This document shows positions 16,479-24,735 of a DNA stretch of 64,000 nucleotides, one piece after another. Within the stretch, counting starts at the first letter, position 1; each line of letters starts with the position of its first letter. The position numbers and the translations under genes were made by a program. The stretch covers positions 1,116,001 to 1,180,000 of the forward strand of contig NZ_FRBW01000001.1 in the NCBI RefSeq assembly GCF_900142725.1, in the 5' to 3' direction. The notes below the pieces were generated by a model that was given only the letters and a program-made list of their open reading frames with translations, was not told the origin of the DNA and did not search any database. Source of the stretch: Roseibium suaedae. GTDB lineage: Bacteria > Pseudomonadota > Alphaproteobacteria > Rhizobiales > Stappiaceae.

Positions 16479-17609
16479 ATGAGCGAACGCATCCGCGATT
16501 TTCTCCGCCAGCGCCAGGGTGAAGGCCCATGTGTCGTGGTGGATCTGGACATCGTCCGTGACAATTACAGTGCCTTTGCCAAGGCGCTGCCGGACACGTC
16601 CGTCTTCTATGCCGTCAAGGCGAACCCGGATCCGGCCATCCTGAGCCTGCTGGAAAGCCTCGGCTCTGCCTTCGATTGTGCCTCTGTGGGCGAGATCGAA
16701 ATGGTTCTGGCCACCGGTGCGGATGCAACCCGGATTTCCTATGGCAACACGATCAAGAAGGAGCGAGATATTGCGCGCGCCTACGAACTCGGTGTCCGGC
16801 TCTACGCCGTGGACAGCTTCGAAGAAGTCGAAAAAATTGCCCGTGCGGCTCCAGGGTCCCGCGTCTTCTGCCGGGTCCTCTGCGACGGCGCAGGCGCAGA
16901 ATGGCCGCTCTCCCGCAAGTTCGGATGCGACCCGGCCATGGCTCCAGACGTCCTCGAACACGCCCACCGCAACGGACTTGCAGCCTACGGAGTCTCGTTC
17001 CACGTCGGCTCCCAGCAAGCCAATCTTGGCGCATGGGATTTCGCTCTCGCCATGGCGGCAGGCGTCTTCAAGGAAATGGCCTTCCGCGGCATCGAGCTGA
17101 AGATGGTCAACATGGGCGGGGGCTTCCCCACCCGTTATCTGAAAGACGTTCCCGGTGTGCCGAGCTACGGTGAGGCGATCTTCGCCGCGCTGGTCAAGCA
17201 TTTCGGCAACCGGCTGCCGGCAACGATCATCGAGCCGGGCCGTGGTATGGTCGGCAGCGCCGGCCTGATCGAAGCCGAAGTTGTTCTGATCTCCCGCAAG
17301 TCCGCGGAAGACACTGTCCGATGGGTCTATCTGGACATCGGCAAGTTCCACGGACTGGCGGAAACCATGGATGAGGCCATCCGTTACCCGATCCGCACAG
17401 CGCGCGATGGTGACCTGACCGCTCCCTGTGTCCTTGCAGGACCAACCTGCGACAGCGTCGACGTGATGTACGAAAAGACGCCGTATGAACTCCCGGTCAG
17501 CCTGTCGATTGGCGACAAGGTCTTGATCGAAGCCTGCGGCGCTTACACCACCACCTATTCCACTGTTGGCTTCAACGGCTTCGCACCGCTCGCCTCCTAC
17601 GTCATCTGA
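16479..17609 (+). CDS. speF: Ornithine decarboxylase, PLP alanine-racemase-fold type
   Basis: 376 residues, the eukaryote-like (group IV) class. The PLP lysine is K47 in FYAVKANPDP, the phosphate-binding Gly loop is MGGGFP (~210), and the substrate and cross-subunit Cys is in GPTCDSVDVMYE (~325). It converts ornithine to putrescine in the cytoplasm. Some members also accept lysine, and sequence alone does not exclude that. Start ATG follows ACGGGAGTACCCG. A long structured leader precedes it, and a GNAT gene follows 11 bp after the stop. Confidence 0.93.
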   Translation: MSERIRDFLRQRQGEGPCVVVDLDIVRDNYSAFAKALPDTSVFYAVKANPDPAILSLLESLGSAFDCASVGEIEMVLATGADATRISYGNTIKKERDIARAYELGVRLYAVDSFEEVEKIARAAPGSRVFCRVLCDGAGAEWPLSRKFGCDPAMAPDVLEHAHRNGLAAYGVSFHVGSQQANLGAWDFALAMAAGVFKEMAFRGIELKMVNMGGGFPTRYLKDVPGVPSYGEAIFAALVKHFGNRLPATIIEPGRGMVGSAGLIEAEVVLISRKSAEDTVRWVYLDIGKFHGLAETMDEAIRYPIRTARDGDLTAPCVLAGPTCDSVDVMYEKTPYELPVSLSIGDKVLIEACGAYTTTYSTVGFNGFAPLASYVI

Positions 17610-17620
17610 AGGCTCACGCC

Positions 17621-18175
17621 ATGATCGACATTGTTGATGAAGCTCCGGTCCACATCGGTGCCCGGGAAGACCTGCTCGACCGCTCCTTCGGTCCGGACCG
17701 TTTTCTGAAGACCTCCGAGCGTCTGCGCGAAGGCCGTATTCCTGCCTTTGCCTTCACCGCTCTGGACGACGAAGGCAACCTGGTGGGCACGCTGCGCCTG
17801 TGGCATGTCACCGACGCTCTGGGCAACCGTGCCCTGCTGCTCGGCCCGCTTGCCGTGGAAGAATCCTGCCGCAGCCAGAAGGTTGGCGCGCGCCTGATGC
17901 GTCATGCGCTGAACCAGGCCGCCGTTTCCGGTCATGGCGCCATCATTCTGGTGGGTGATCTGCCTTACTACGAGCGGTTCGGCTTCGGCGCCGGCCACCT
18001 GGAAAACGTGACCATGCCTGGCCCAGTCGACTGGCACCGGTTCCTTGCCATCGATCTGGTGGAAGGCACCACGGCGCAGATGTCCGGCTGCCTGGAAGCT
18101 GCCGGTGCGGTGGACCTGTCCGTGGCCACTTCCCGGCGTCCCGCCCGCCGCGCCCTGCGCCGCCGCGCTGCCTGA
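17621..18175 (+). CDS. GNAT-family N-acetyltransferase
   Basis: 184 residues. The acetyl-CoA-binding region is LLLGPLAVEESCRSQKVGARL (split here as LLLGPLAVEE and SQKVGARLM, ~70-95), and YYERFGFG is the typical beta-bulge motif (~115). It follows the ornithine decarboxylase by 11 bp, so it is probably co-transcribed. This pairing is common in Hyphomicrobiales and may point to a polyamine or ornithine substrate, but that is inference. The C-terminus is Arg/Ala-rich (RRPARRALRRRAA). Confidence 0.9.
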   Translation: MIDIVDEAPVHIGAREDLLDRSFGPDRFLKTSERLREGRIPAFAFTALDDEGNLVGTLRLWHVTDALGNRALLLGPLAVEESCRSQKVGARLMRHALNQAAVSGHGAIILVGDLPYYERFGFGAGHLENVTMPGPVDWHRFLAIDLVEGTTAQMSGCLEAAGAVDLSVATSRRPARRALRRRAA

Positions 18176-18208
18176 TCACAGCAGGCATCTTTTCCGGCAT
18201 GAATTCAA

Positions 18209-18236
18209 ACCCCGGCCACGTGCCGGGGTTTTCGTT
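18209..18236 (+). terminator. Terminator of the decarboxylase-acetyltransferase operon
   Basis: AACCCCGGC-CACGT-GCCGGGGTTTTCGTTT, a 9-bp stem with a T-rich tail, ~35 bp after the acetyltransferase stop. Confidence 0.8.
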
Positions 18237-18307
18237 TGATGACAAACCTGTCGCCCGATCATAGCGGGGCATACTCAGTCTCGTTAGACAGCCGAAGCTC
18301 GCACTAC

Positions 18308-18513
18308 GGTCACCCCGGACGCAGCGAAGCGAAGATCCGGGGCCTACTCATTTGCAGAGAGGAATGGATGGAATGGCGTGCGGACAGAGCCTGCAAGCTC
18401 CTCCTGTTTGGAATGACTTGATGGCTTTCTAGCTTCCATAGCGCGGGGAGCACAATCGCGAAGCTCTGCAAATGAGTAGGCCCCGGGTCTCGCGCTGCTC
18501 GCCCGGGGTGACC
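18308..18513. repeat. Intergenic inverted-repeat element with GGTCACC ends
   Basis: About 206 bp with long imperfect inverted arms. The left arm starts GGTCACCCCGGACGCAGCGA and includes CCTACTCATTTGCAGAG. The right arm is CTCTGCAAATGAGTAGG followed by CCCGGGTCTCGCGC and GGGGTGACC. Same family as 23149-23343 and the units of the tandem array at 37.9-38.7 kb; a decayed piece is at 29.93 kb. No coding content. Confidence 0.8.
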
Positions 18514-18576
18514 ATCGAGGGACACCCCGGTCATCGAACAGACGTGATGACTGATGAAGGGGCTGTCTTCGTCATA

Positions 18577-18612
18577 AAAAAACGCCGCGGTGGGAAAGCC
18601 GCGGCGTTTGTG
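18577..18612. terminator. Bidirectional terminator at the SulP 3' end
   Basis: ACGCCGCGG-TGGGAAA-(G)CCGCGGCGT stem preceded by a run of A (a T-run on the minus strand) and followed by TTGTGTTT. It sits 18 bp past the minus-strand SulP stop. Confidence 0.82.
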
Positions 18613-18629
18613 TTTCTCGGAGAGGGCGG

Positions 18630-20216
18630 TCAGCTCTTCGCGGGAGCCGGGTCGAATTTGTGGCCGTAGTCGACGGCGACTTCGTAATCCGGGTCTTCCA
18701 GCACGGAGACTTCCACCAGAGGGCCGGCCTTGGACAGAAGCTTCTGGCAGTCCGGCGACAGGTGGCGCAGGTGCAGCCGCTTGCCGAGTGCACCATATTT
18801 TGACGCCAGCGCATCAACGGCTTCCAGGCCCGAGTGATCGACAACACGGCTGTCGATGAAGTCGATGACCACATCTTCCGGATCATTGGCGATGTCGAAA
18901 AGGTCCTGGAACCGGGTGGTCGAGCCGAAGAACAGCGGGCCGGAGAGGCGGTAGACCTTCCAGCCTTCCTTGGAGGTGCCGGTGCGGGCGCTGATGCGGC
19001 TCGCGGCATTCCAGGCATAGGCGAGAGCGGAGATGATCACGCCGACCACCACGGCCACTGCCAGATCCGAATAGACGGTCACGCCGGTCACCAGCACGAT
19101 GACGATCGCATCGGTCATGGGGATGCGGTGCATGATCTTCAGGCTCGTCCAGGCAAAGGTGCCGATCACGACCATGAACATCACGCCGACAAGCGCCGCC
19201 ACCGGAATGCGCTCGATCAGGGGCGAGGCAAACAGAATGAAGGACAGGAGCAGCAGAGCGGCGACGATGCCGGAAATGCGGGTGCGGGCACCGGACTTCA
19301 CGTTGATCATCGATTGGCCGATCATGGCGCAGCCGCCCATGCCGCCGAAGAACCCGGTGACCACGTTGGCCGCGCCCTGGGCCAGACATTCCTTGGAGGC
19401 ACCGCCCTTGGTGCCGGTCAAGTCGGCAACGAGGTTCAGGGTCAAAAGGGATTCGATCAGGCCAATAGCGGCGAGGATCAGGGCGTAGGGGCCGATGATC
19501 TTCAGCGTCTCAAGGGTCAGGGGAACCATCGGGATATGGAATTCCGGCAGACCGCCGGCGATGGAGGCAAGGTCGCCAACCGAGCGGGTGTCGAGGCCAA
19601 GGCCCAGAACGATGGCCGAGCAGGCCAGAATGCCGGCCAGCGGCGCCGGGAAGGCGGTGGTCAGTTTCGGCAGCAGCCAGATCACGGCCATGGTCATCGC
19701 CACAAGGCCGAGCATCAGATAGAGATCCAGCCCGGCAATCCAGGTCAGGCCGCCTGCGCCATCCGGCACCTTGAACTGGCCGAGCTGGGCCAGGAAGATG
19801 ACGATGGCGAGGCCATTGACGAAGCCGAGCATCACCGGATGGGGCACCATGCGGATGAACTTGCCCCACTTGAGCAGGCCGACGGCGATCTGGATGAGCC
19901 CCATCAGCACGACGGTGGCAAAGAGATACTCGACACCATGGGTGGCAACCAGCGACACCATGACCACGGCGAGGGCGCCGGTTGCGCCCGAGATCATGCC
20001 CGGGCGGCCGCCGAAGACGGCAGTGATCAGGCCGATGAAGAAGGCTGCATAGAGGCCGACCAGCGGGTTGACCCCCGCCACAAAGGCGAAGGCCACGGCT
20101 TCGGGAACGAGGGCCAGCGCAACGGTCAGACCGGCGAGAAGTTCGGTCTTGATGCGCGACGGGGTGAGTTTGACGTCTTCAGCAACGGAAAGAGGCGCGG
20201 CGGCGCGTGCTGTCAC
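18630..20216 (-). CDS. SulP-family inorganic anion transporter with STAS domain
   Basis: 528 residues from a GTG at 20216, preceded by GAGCTGGAGATCCCC. The longer frame (582 residues from 20378) has a non-membrane-protein-like N-terminus and no ribosome site, but cannot be fully excluded. The SulP core (~25-400) has LVPEAVAFAFVAGV and an LTGTKGG segment before GFFGGMGGCAMIGQS. A STAS domain follows at the C-terminus (GPLFFGSTTRF, IDFIDSRVVDHSGLEAV). It carries sulfate, bicarbonate or another anion across the inner membrane; the substrate is not predictable. No carbonic anhydrase is adjacent. Confidence 0.9.
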   Translation of the reverse strand: MTARAAAPLSVAEDVKLTPSRIKTELLAGLTVALALVPEAVAFAFVAGVNPLVGLYAAFFIGLITAVFGGRPGMISGATGALAVVMVSLVATHGVEYLFATVVLMGLIQIAVGLLKWGKFIRMVPHPVMLGFVNGLAIVIFLAQLGQFKVPDGAGGLTWIAGLDLYLMLGLVAMTMAVIWLLPKLTTAFPAPLAGILACSAIVLGLGLDTRSVGDLASIAGGLPEFHIPMVPLTLETLKIIGPYALILAAIGLIESLLTLNLVADLTGTKGGASKECLAQGAANVVTGFFGGMGGCAMIGQSMINVKSGARTRISGIVAALLLLSFILFASPLIERIPVAALVGVMFMVVIGTFAWTSLKIMHRIPMTDAIVIVLVTGVTVYSDLAVAVVVGVIISALAYAWNAASRISARTGTSKEGWKVYRLSGPLFFGSTTRFQDLFDIANDPEDVVIDFIDSRVVDHSGLEAVDALASKYGALGKRLHLRHLSPDCQKLLSKAGPLVEVSVLEDPDYEVAVDYGHKFDPAPAKS

Positions 20217-20708
20217 GGGGATCTCCAGCTCTTGGCTCAGGGAATGAACTGCCACGCCCGCCAGAGATGCAACAGATAATCTGCCGCAAAGGAGCGTGAG
20301 GATTTCAGGATTTGCGAGGCTTTTACTCGCTTTTCTGTAAGTCAGCAAGTCAGTGCCGGGGATGTTTGCCGTAATCATCCAGCATTTTGCAGCAATTGCG
20401 GCCCTGTTGGTGACCGGTGAAACTCGAGTTCATCGCAAAGAGTTCAGCCCGGAAGCATTGGAAGGGCATGCCTTGTTCTGGGGTTCGCAATTTGAAGGCA
20501 TTGCCTGTTGTCAAAGACGTATCCGCTGCTCCACGAGATCTTGCCGCGCGAACGGTTCATCGAATTGAAGCTTGTTTGATTGCTCTGCATTAAGACGCCG
20601 GTGAGCATGTTCGAATACATCCGGCGCTATTGTCCCTTTGATAAGTCTTTTTAGGAGTTTGGGTTGTATTTTTCGCTTCAATTCTCGTTTTGATAGATTG
20701 GAAAGCGC
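20217..20708. other. 492-bp divergent intergenic region, no gene recognised
   Basis: Separates the SulP start from the inhibitor lipoprotein gene. I see only short, unconvincing open frames. The last ~100 bp before the lipoprotein are AT-rich (GGTTGTATTTTTCGC.., TTCTCGTTTTGATAGATTGG) and probably hold its promoter. Confidence 0.5.
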
Positions 20709-21308
20709 GTGATCTCAGGAAAAATGCTTGTTTGCGGACTGTTGGCATCTGCGGTTCTTTCAGGATGTCAAAGCGATGGTCCTGCCGAAAGCTATCAGCG
20801 TCCTTCGGGCTATGGTGTCTCTGAACCCGGCTGGATCAGTCCTCCGCCGGTCGGTGGCCAGATCAGCCGGGACTATTCCAGTTCACGGACAAGAACCTGG
20901 GTCAGCGAAGATGGAACACGCCACACGCGCAGTTCCGGAAGCAATGTCCGTGTTTCCATGGACCCCAATGCGGCGGCAGGCATGATGTCTGATCTGATCG
21001 GGGGAGGCGGCCGGTCAGCCTATCCGACTGCCGCAAACCCGGAAGCCTATCTTGGCAAATGGCGGGTAGCGGCCGCCGGACGGGAATGCGAACTGACCTT
21101 GAGCCAGGGACGGGCAAGCGGAGGGCGGGCTTCCGTCTTCGGCTGCATGAACACGGATCTGATCAAGGTCGGATCCTGGAGCCTGAGGGGATATGAGCTG
21201 GTTCTGTCCAGTTTCGTTGGCGATCCGGTCGCAAGCCTGCGCATCACGCAGCCAAACAGGATGGATGGCCGGATCCAGGGCGGGGAGCCGATGACCATCT
21301 GGCGTTAA
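20709..21308 (+). CDS. Lipoprotein with Inh/AprI-type metalloprotease-inhibitor domain
   Basis: 199 residues from a GTG at 20709 (GGAAAGC upstream); an ATG five codons in is the alternative. The lipobox is LSGC with lipidated Cys at ~20. A Ser/Arg/Pro-rich linker (~25-100) leads to a C-terminal domain of ~90 residues. That domain has the Inh pattern GKWRVAAAGRECELTLSQ, a second Cys in VFGCMN (a disulfide partner), WSLRGYELVLSS and a final MTIWR. Inh proteins block serralysin-type zinc proteases in the periplasm. No such protease is in this window, so it may act on one encoded elsewhere or have another role. Confidence 0.82.
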   Translation: MISGKMLVCGLLASAVLSGCQSDGPAESYQRPSGYGVSEPGWISPPPVGGQISRDYSSSRTRTWVSEDGTRHTRSSGSNVRVSMDPNAAAGMMSDLIGGGGRSAYPTAANPEAYLGKWRVAAAGRECELTLSQGRASGGRASVFGCMNTDLIKVGSWSLRGYELVLSSFVGDPVASLRITQPNRMDGRIQGGEPMTIWR

Positions 21309-21396
21309 AGCCTCAGGTCTCGCGCCCCCTTTGTCTCCTGACGAGGAGCCCTGATCACGTGGCCCTGGTCACTTGGCCCTGATCACGCGGATTATG

Positions 21397-22383
21397 TCAT
21401 GCGGCCTGGGCGGCGGCTTCCAGTCCTGAGATGTCGATCCTGGTCATGCTCATCAGTGCCGACTGGACCCTTGCGGCCTGGCCGGGGCCGCCCTGGGACA
21501 TCAGCCGGGGCAAGGCCTTGGGGACGATCTGCCAGTGAATGCCGAACCGGTCCTGGATCCAGCCGCAGTTGCCAGGCTGTCCGCCTTTCTCACTCAACTT
21601 TTGCCAAAGGCGATCTGTTTCCGGCTGGTCTTCGGTCAGAACCGAAATGGAGGACAGGAAGCTCGGCTGGGCCTGCGGATTGCCGTTCATGGTCATGTAG
21701 GGGGTTCCGGCAAGCGTGAACTCCACCACCAGCTCCGGTCCGGCCGGATCCGGACGGTAGACCGCATCAATCCGACTATCGGGCAGGAGGGAGACGTAAA
21801 ACTCGGCAGCAAGGAGCGCATCCTTTTCCAGAAACAGCGAGGTGCGAACCTTTGCCTTGAATTCCGGAACCTTGAAGTCAGGGGCCCGGGATTGGGCCGC
21901 GATTTCCTGGCTGAGGGTTTCAAGTTGATCGGACGCGGCCTTCCAGCCGTCCTTGAAGCCCATTTCAAGATGCCGCTGCTTGTCTTCCTCCCTGGAGTGG
22001 CGAGCTCCCCAGATGAACCGCGTCGCCCCCTCGCCGGTATCTTCCAGCCGGACATAGCCGGTCATGAAGGACGTGGGCTGGGGGACGAAATCTTCCTGAT
22101 AGGCGTCGGTGAAGGTCAGGGCCTCGCCGGGGATGACTTCCAGGTAGATGCCGGGGCATTCCATCCGTTCCCCTTCCGGGCCCTCCATGACCACATTGAA
22201 CCGGCCGCCGGGGCGTAGCTTCATGTCCGCCCTGGAAACCCGCCAGGGCTTCGGGCAGAACCACTGCATCAGCAGTTCCGGCTCAACCCAGCAGCGCCAG
22301 ACAGCCTGGCGCGGGGCAGGGATGATCCGTTCAAGTTCCAGCCCAAGGGGTGTTTCCCGGTATGTGACATCGCTATGGGTCAT
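21397..22383 (-). CDS. SRPBCC (AHSA1) - VOC (PhnB-like) fusion protein
   Basis: 328 residues, two domains. Residues 1-~155 are an AHSA1/START-like SRPBCC fold (ERIIPAPRQAVWRCWVEPEL, FCPKPW, GGRFNVVMEGP, GFKDGWKAASDQL). Residues ~175-320 are a PhnB/3-demethylubiquinone-methyltransferase-like VOC domain (FYVSLLPDSRI, FTLAGTPYMTMNG, NCGWIQDRFGIHWQIVP). The two are usually separate genes, often neighbours, so a fusion is notable. Function is unknown. Overlaps the TetR stop by 4 bases (ATGA) and is probably repressed by it. Confidence 0.88.
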   Translation of the reverse strand: MTHSDVTYRETPLGLELERIIPAPRQAVWRCWVEPELLMQWFCPKPWRVSRADMKLRPGGRFNVVMEGPEGERMECPGIYLEVIPGEALTFTDAYQEDFVPQPTSFMTGYVRLEDTGEGATRFIWGARHSREEDKQRHLEMGFKDGWKAASDQLETLSQEIAAQSRAPDFKVPEFKAKVRTSLFLEKDALLAAEFYVSLLPDSRIDAVYRPDPAGPELVVEFTLAGTPYMTMNGNPQAQPSFLSSISVLTEDQPETDRLWQKLSEKGGQPGNCGWIQDRFGIHWQIVPKALPRLMSQGGPGQAARVQSALMSMTRIDISGLEAAAQAA

Positions 22384-23021
22384 GACATGTCTCCTCCTTC
22401 GACATGAGGTGATTGATAAATCTGGCGGATGTAGCGGATCAGGTGGTCGATGCTGTCGCGCACGATTTCCGCGTCGCCGCTCGCCTTGGCCAGAACGAAG
22501 GCCCCTTGCAGAACGGCCTGGGTATGAAGCGCAAGGCTTGCGGCTCCACCCGGAAGCGTGATGCCGCGATCATTGGCGGCTGCTTCCATATCGGCTTCCA
22601 GGGTCTGGGCATGTCCGAAGATGCTGTCGTGGCAGGCGTCCCGGATCTCCGGGGCGCTGAGGTGAACGTCCTGCACCATGGTGCCAACGTGGCAGGTGTA
22701 TTCCGCCACTTCACCCCGCACGAGATCCTTGCGGAAGTCCAGATAGCCGAGCACCCGGTCCAGAGGATCTTGCGGCAGGTGATAGGGGGCTGCCGCAAAG
22801 AGGGCGCTTGTAATCTGCGACCAGTGCCGGGCCGAGGCGACGGCCAGATCGTCCTTGGAGCGGAAGTGGTGAAAGAACGCGCCCTTGGTCACCCCTGCAT
22901 CCTTGCAAAGGTCGTCCACGGTTGTGGCTGTGTAGCCCTTGGTGCGGATCAGCCTCAGGGCCGAGGCAAGAAGCTTCTCCCGGGCATCGGGCTTGCGGGG
23001 AGATAAAGGTGTCTGTGTCAT
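22380..23021 (-). CDS. TetR/AcrR-family transcriptional regulator
   Basis: 213 residues from the ATG at 23021; the longer frame would run through its own operator. The N-terminal helix-turn-helix is AREKLLASALRLIRTKGYTA then TTVDDLCKDAGVTKGAFFHHF (~12-55). The ligand domain is of the TetR_C type with a conserved FVLAKASGDAEIVRDSIDHL stretch near the C-terminus. The ATG lies 10 bp from an 18-bp palindrome, suggesting autorepression. Operon with the SRPBCC-VOC gene. Confidence 0.92.
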   Translation of the reverse strand: MTQTPLSPRKPDAREKLLASALRLIRTKGYTATTVDDLCKDAGVTKGAFFHHFRSKDDLAVASARHWSQITSALFAAAPYHLPQDPLDRVLGYLDFRKDLVRGEVAEYTCHVGTMVQDVHLSAPEIRDACHDSIFGHAQTLEADMEAAANDRGITLPGGAASLALHTQAVLQGAFVLAKASGDAEIVRDSIDHLIRYIRQIYQSPHVEGGDMS

Positions 23022-23030
23022 GAAATGATA

Positions 23031-23048
23031 ATACCGACTAGTTGGTAT
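23031..23048. promoter_or_regulatory. TetR operator palindrome
   Basis: ATACCGACTAGTTGGTAT, symmetric at 16 of 18 positions, 10 bp upstream of the TetR start codon and embedded in an AT-rich promoter region. This is the form of site recognised by many short-operator TetR repressors. Confidence 0.8.
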
Positions 23049-23148
23049 GTTGTAAAGTATGTGTAGGGGATGCGGATCTGTAACAGCATGTCGTTGTCTA
23101 GGGATCTCTAGCGTAAGTGCGCCTGCTGCCCTCGGGCTTTCCCCCATC

Positions 23149-23343
23149 GGTCACCCCGGCCGCAGGCAAAGCCGGAGAGCCGGGGCCCACTCATGTGCAG
23201 AGCGGTGGCGGTTTCGCACAGAGGCGCGTCCCGAATTGGAGTTGGTTCAAATGAGAAGAGGACGTGCAGGGAAGATCCCTGAACACTTTGCCTGAAGATC
23301 CGCGAGTTGACCCCGGGTCTCGCGGTGCTCGCCCGGGGTGACC
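23149..23343. repeat. Intergenic inverted-repeat element with GGTCACC ends, second copy
   Basis: Left end GGTCACCCCGGCCGCAGGCA, then GAGCCGGGGCCCACTCATGT; right end GACCCCGGGTCTCGCGG then GCCCGGGGTGACC. Same ends as the element at 18308-18513; the middle ~90 bp differ. It fills much of the 508-bp gap between the TetR gene and the aminotransferase. Confidence 0.75.
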
Positions 23344-23529
23344 CGTGGGGAAGTGTGGAAGGTCGATAAACGCCTGCGTTTGCGTCAAAATTTCGAGGGT
23401 TGTGGCCATTATTCAGACGGGATGGCGTACAGCAACCGGGGGCTTGGGCCTCGACGTTGCCTTCCCCTCCAGCTACAACGCCGGAAAAGGCCTTTGTGGC
23501 GCGTGAGTCTCCTGGGAGGAACATCTCCA

Positions 23530-24714
23530 ATGAAGCCGACGAACCCCGTTTTTACCGGACTGCCCACCACTGTGTTCGAGACCATGTCCCGTCTCGCGGT
23601 GGCGCATCAGGCGGTCAATCTGGGACAGGGGTTTCCGGATGTGGATGGCCCTCTCGACATTCGCAAACTGGCGGCCAAGGCCCTGATCGACGGGCCGAAC
23701 CAGTATCCGCCCATGCTCGGCCTGCCGGAGCTGCGCCAGGCGGTGGCAGCGGCGAACAAGCGCTTCTATGGTCTGGATGTCGACTGGCAGACCCAGGTGG
23801 TCGTGACGTCCGGGGCGACAGAAGCCCTGACCGATTGCATTCTCGCCCTGATCGAGCCGGGAGACGAAGTGATCCTGGTCGAACCGCTTTATGATTGCTA
23901 TCTGCCGCTGGTGAAGCGGGCAGGGGGCATTCCGGTGCGCCTGCGGGTTTCTCCGCCTGCCTGGAAGCTGGATCTGGTCGCATTGGCCAGTGCCTTCACC
24001 GAGAACACCAAGGCCATCCTCATCAACAATCCGATGAACCCGACGGCGAAGGTCTTCAACGAGACGGAACTGGCCGCCATTGCCAGCCTCTGCGTCCAGC
24101 ATGATGTCTTTGCCATTTGCGATGAGGTCTATGAGCATCTGGTGTTTGACGGGGTAGCCCATCGTCCGCTGATGACGTTCGACGGCATGGATGACCGCTG
24201 CGTGCGCATCGGATCGGCCGGGAAAACCTTTTCGCTCACCGGCTGGAAGGTCGGCTATGTCACCGGCTCTGCCCATCTGATCGATCCCATCGCCAAGGCC
24301 CATCAGTATGTGACCTTCACCACGCCGCCGAACCTGCAGAAGGCGGTGGCCTTCGGCCTTGGCAAGGATGACGCCTATTACGAGGATCTTTCCGGCGATC
24401 TGGCCGCAAAGCGGGACCGGATGGCTGCGGGCCTGACCCATCTGGGCTTCGGTGTCCTGCCCTGTGCGGCGACCTATTTCCTCACCTGCGACATCACCGG
24501 TCTCGGGCTGGGCGATACGGATGTCGATGTTTGCCGCCGGATGGTGGAAGAAGCAGGCGTTGCCGCTGTTCCCGTTTCTGCCTTCTATGCGGGCGAAGCC
24601 TCGACGGATTTCATCCGGTTCTGTTTCTGCAAGCAGGATCATGTGCTGGATGAGGCACTCGACCGCCTTGGCCGCTGGATTGCCAGCGCCCGCACGGTGG
24701 ACGCTGCCCAATAA
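23530..24714 (+). CDS. PLP-dependent aminotransferase, class I/II (methionine/kynurenine aminotransferase-like)
   Basis: 394 residues from the ATG preceded by CTGGGAGGAACATCTCCA; the longer frame overlaps a repeat and is rejected. Fold-type I markers are NLGQGFPDVDGP at the N-terminus, NNPMNPTAKVF, CDEVYEHLVFDG (Asp binding PLP), and the Schiff-base lysine K232 in SAGKTFSLTGWKVGY. A C-terminal Arg in FIRFCF binds the substrate carboxylate. Closest in character to YbdL/KAT enzymes that use methionine and aromatic amino acids. It is followed after 21 bp by the asparaginase gene. Confidence 0.92.
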   Translation: MKPTNPVFTGLPTTVFETMSRLAVAHQAVNLGQGFPDVDGPLDIRKLAAKALIDGPNQYPPMLGLPELRQAVAAANKRFYGLDVDWQTQVVVTSGATEALTDCILALIEPGDEVILVEPLYDCYLPLVKRAGGIPVRLRVSPPAWKLDLVALASAFTENTKAILINNPMNPTAKVFNETELAAIASLCVQHDVFAICDEVYEHLVFDGVAHRPLMTFDGMDDRCVRIGSAGKTFSLTGWKVGYVTGSAHLIDPIAKAHQYVTFTTPPNLQKAVAFGLGKDDAYYEDLSGDLAAKRDRMAAGLTHLGFGVLPCAATYFLTCDITGLGLGDTDVDVCRRMVEEAGVAAVPVSAFYAGEASTDFIRFCFCKQDHVLDEALDRLGRWIASARTVDAAQ

Positions 24715-24735
24715 ACGCCAAGTCAAGGAAAGCCG

